This document shows positions 63,158 to 64,000 of a stretch of 64,000 nt of DNA, piece after piece. The stretch covers positions 1 to 64,000 of the forward strand of contig CADCPM010000102.1 of NCBI GenBank assembly GCA_902803315.1. The letters are read 5' to 3'. Source of the stretch: an uncultured Coriobacteriaceae bacterium (GTDB taxonomy: Bacteria > Actinomycetota > Coriobacteriia > Coriobacteriales > Atopobiaceae). Below the pieces are notes generated by a model that saw only the letters and a list, made by a program, of their open reading frames with translations, searched no databases and was not told the DNA's origin. The number at the start of each line of letters is the position of its first letter. Position 1 is the first letter of the stretch. A program made the position numbers and the translations under genes.

Positions 63158-64000
63158 CTATTCGTCGTTACTCGCCAAGAACGCCGCCACCGCGTCGTGG
63201 AAGCGGTCCAACTGATCGGCATTCCAAGACAGCATGTCGTCCGAGGTTAAGAGCACTCCCCCACAGCTGGTATCTGTCTTTAGCATCTCTTGGTATTGAT
63301 CGGGGGTAAACGAGACACCCTCTTCGCGCAAGAACAGCACATCGGGATCGCAACGGAACACAAGACCATCCAAGTGAGAACGGCCACGTGCGTTTGCCAA
63401 CGAGTTCTTGGTGCTCACACGCTCTCTGTGCAAAAGCCTCATGTGTGGCTTGTCATCCCAATCCAGGCCCACGTCACAACCAACGCGGCAGTATTCGCAA
63501 CGCCCGAACGCCGACACCAGGGGCACCCCGCAGAATAGAAGTCGTACGTCCTCGCCCACGCATTCGCGCAGGAAATCGAGCGCGTCCGCCATAAGCTCGC
63601 CACGGTTGAGGCCATCGTGAGCCAACATGCATGCCCCATAGAGGAAGTCGAGCTTTAGCAACTCGAAGCCCCACTCTCGCGTAACCACACGCAAGACGTC
63701 GCGCACGTAGTCGCGCACTTCTTCCTTGCGCATATCGAGCGCAAAAGCACCACCCCAATGGTCGCCTGTCATAACGGGCTCTCCGGCCTGGTCGCGCAAC
63801 AGCCAGTCCTGGTGCTCCGCATACACCCGCGATTCGCGCGAGCATACAAACGGCGCAAGCCAGAGGCCCGGGAGCAGGCCCTCTTGCTTTGCATTCTGCG
63901 CAAGGACTGCCATACCCTCAGGAAAGCGCGCACGATCGTACTCAAGCCAATCCCCCACCTTGGCATAGCCATCGTCAATCTGGAACACAGCGTCCGCAGG
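63158..64000 (-). CDS. Alpha-galactosidase, GH36 family (5' end outside window)
   Basis: The frame is still open at the window edge; about 280 C-terminal residues are visible. VFQIDDGYAKVGDW, the nucleophile motif LLKLDFLYGAC, and later CEYCRVGCDVGLDWDD with the acid/base aspartate are the GH36 catalytic landmarks. Hydrolyses alpha-1,6-linked galactose, as in melibiose and raffinose. The N-terminal beta-sandwich is beyond the edge; the absence of the usual C-terminal sandwich suggests a short GH36 form. Confidence 0.85.
   Translation of the reverse strand, partial: PADAVFQIDDGYAKVGDWLEYDRARFPEGMAVLAQNAKQEGLLPGLWLAPFVCSRESRVYAEHQDWLLRDQAGEPVMTGDHWGGAFALDMRKEEVRDYVRDVLRVVTREWGFELLKLDFLYGACMLAHDGLNRGELMADALDFLRECVGEDVRLLFCGVPLVSAFGRCEYCRVGCDVGLDWDDKPHMRLLHRERVSTKNSLANARGRSHLDGLVFRCDPDVLFLREEGVSFTPDQYQEMLKTDTSCGGVLLTSDDMLSWNADQLDRFHDAVAAFLASNDE

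Noticed and set aside
63158-64000. A complete gene starting at 63988 (GTG)
   Set aside because: The frame continues to the window edge with conserved sequence, so the true start is outside.

Overview
The window reads as chromosomal DNA of a moderately high-GC bacterium with short intergenic spaces and strong AGGAGG-type ribosome binding sites. The Rho factor with a long basic Asn/Gln-rich insert, the T-box upstream of ileS, the QueH-type queuosine enzyme and the general protein style suggest Actinomycetota, most likely class Coriobacteriia (Olsenella/Atopobium-like). That placement is inferred from sequence feel, not from a search. No prophage, insertion sequence, plasmid or CRISPR array is visible.

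Layout. 1-9.5 kb: the end of an unknown coiled-coil protein, an IMP dehydrogenase of the Tritrichomonas type, a membrane glycosyltransferase, and ileS-lspA-rluD behind an isoleucine T-box, then a lipoprotein. 9.7-18.3 kb: ftsH, a pyridoxamine-oxidase-like protein, and the aspartate-family genes hom-lysC-asd with divergent thrC. 18.6-28 kb: VanZ-like protein, an unknown membrane protein, an SDR enzyme, rho, a double-winged-helix regulator, argS and pncB. 28.3-33.5 kb: tRNA-Ala(CGC), a radical SAM protein, a candidate structured RNA, a WecA/TagO-type transferase, infC-rpmI-rplT with a non-AUG infC start, a sortase-like lipoprotein and tRNA-Leu(CAA). 33.6-42.6 kb: a tight minus-strand cluster tgt, degenerate secD, a recJ-helicase fusion, rel and a metallo-beta-lactamase-fold hydrolase. 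42.7-50.8 kb: HAD phosphatase, HPr, a tail-anchored coiled-coil protein, thrH-queH-queA, metY with a divergent Rrf2 regulator, and a membrane metallopeptidase. 51.3-64 kb: a symporter with an N-terminal GHKL-like domain, a divergent MetRS-like protein, an alpha/beta hydrolase, a broken MATE gene, a DUF554 protein, a MarR-controlled heterodimeric ABC exporter, a lipoprotein cyclophilin and the end of a GH36 alpha-galactosidase.

How the genes fit together. Threonine and methionine synthesis is nearly complete here: lysC, asd, hom and thrC lie together, metY takes O-acetylhomoserine, and thrH could replace the homoserine kinase that is not seen. tgt, queA and queH are three steps of queuosine modification. 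lspA and several lipoproteins, plus ftsH and the SecD-like protein, belong to envelope biogenesis.

The most unusual content is between the genes. At least three families of palindromic repeats occupy the gaps: conserved 25-50 bp cores enclosed by long, nearly perfect inverted arms whose sequence is different at each site, and two arrays in which tandem units (21 bp and 46 bp) are followed by the same units in inverted orientation. These are the best candidates for something undescribed.
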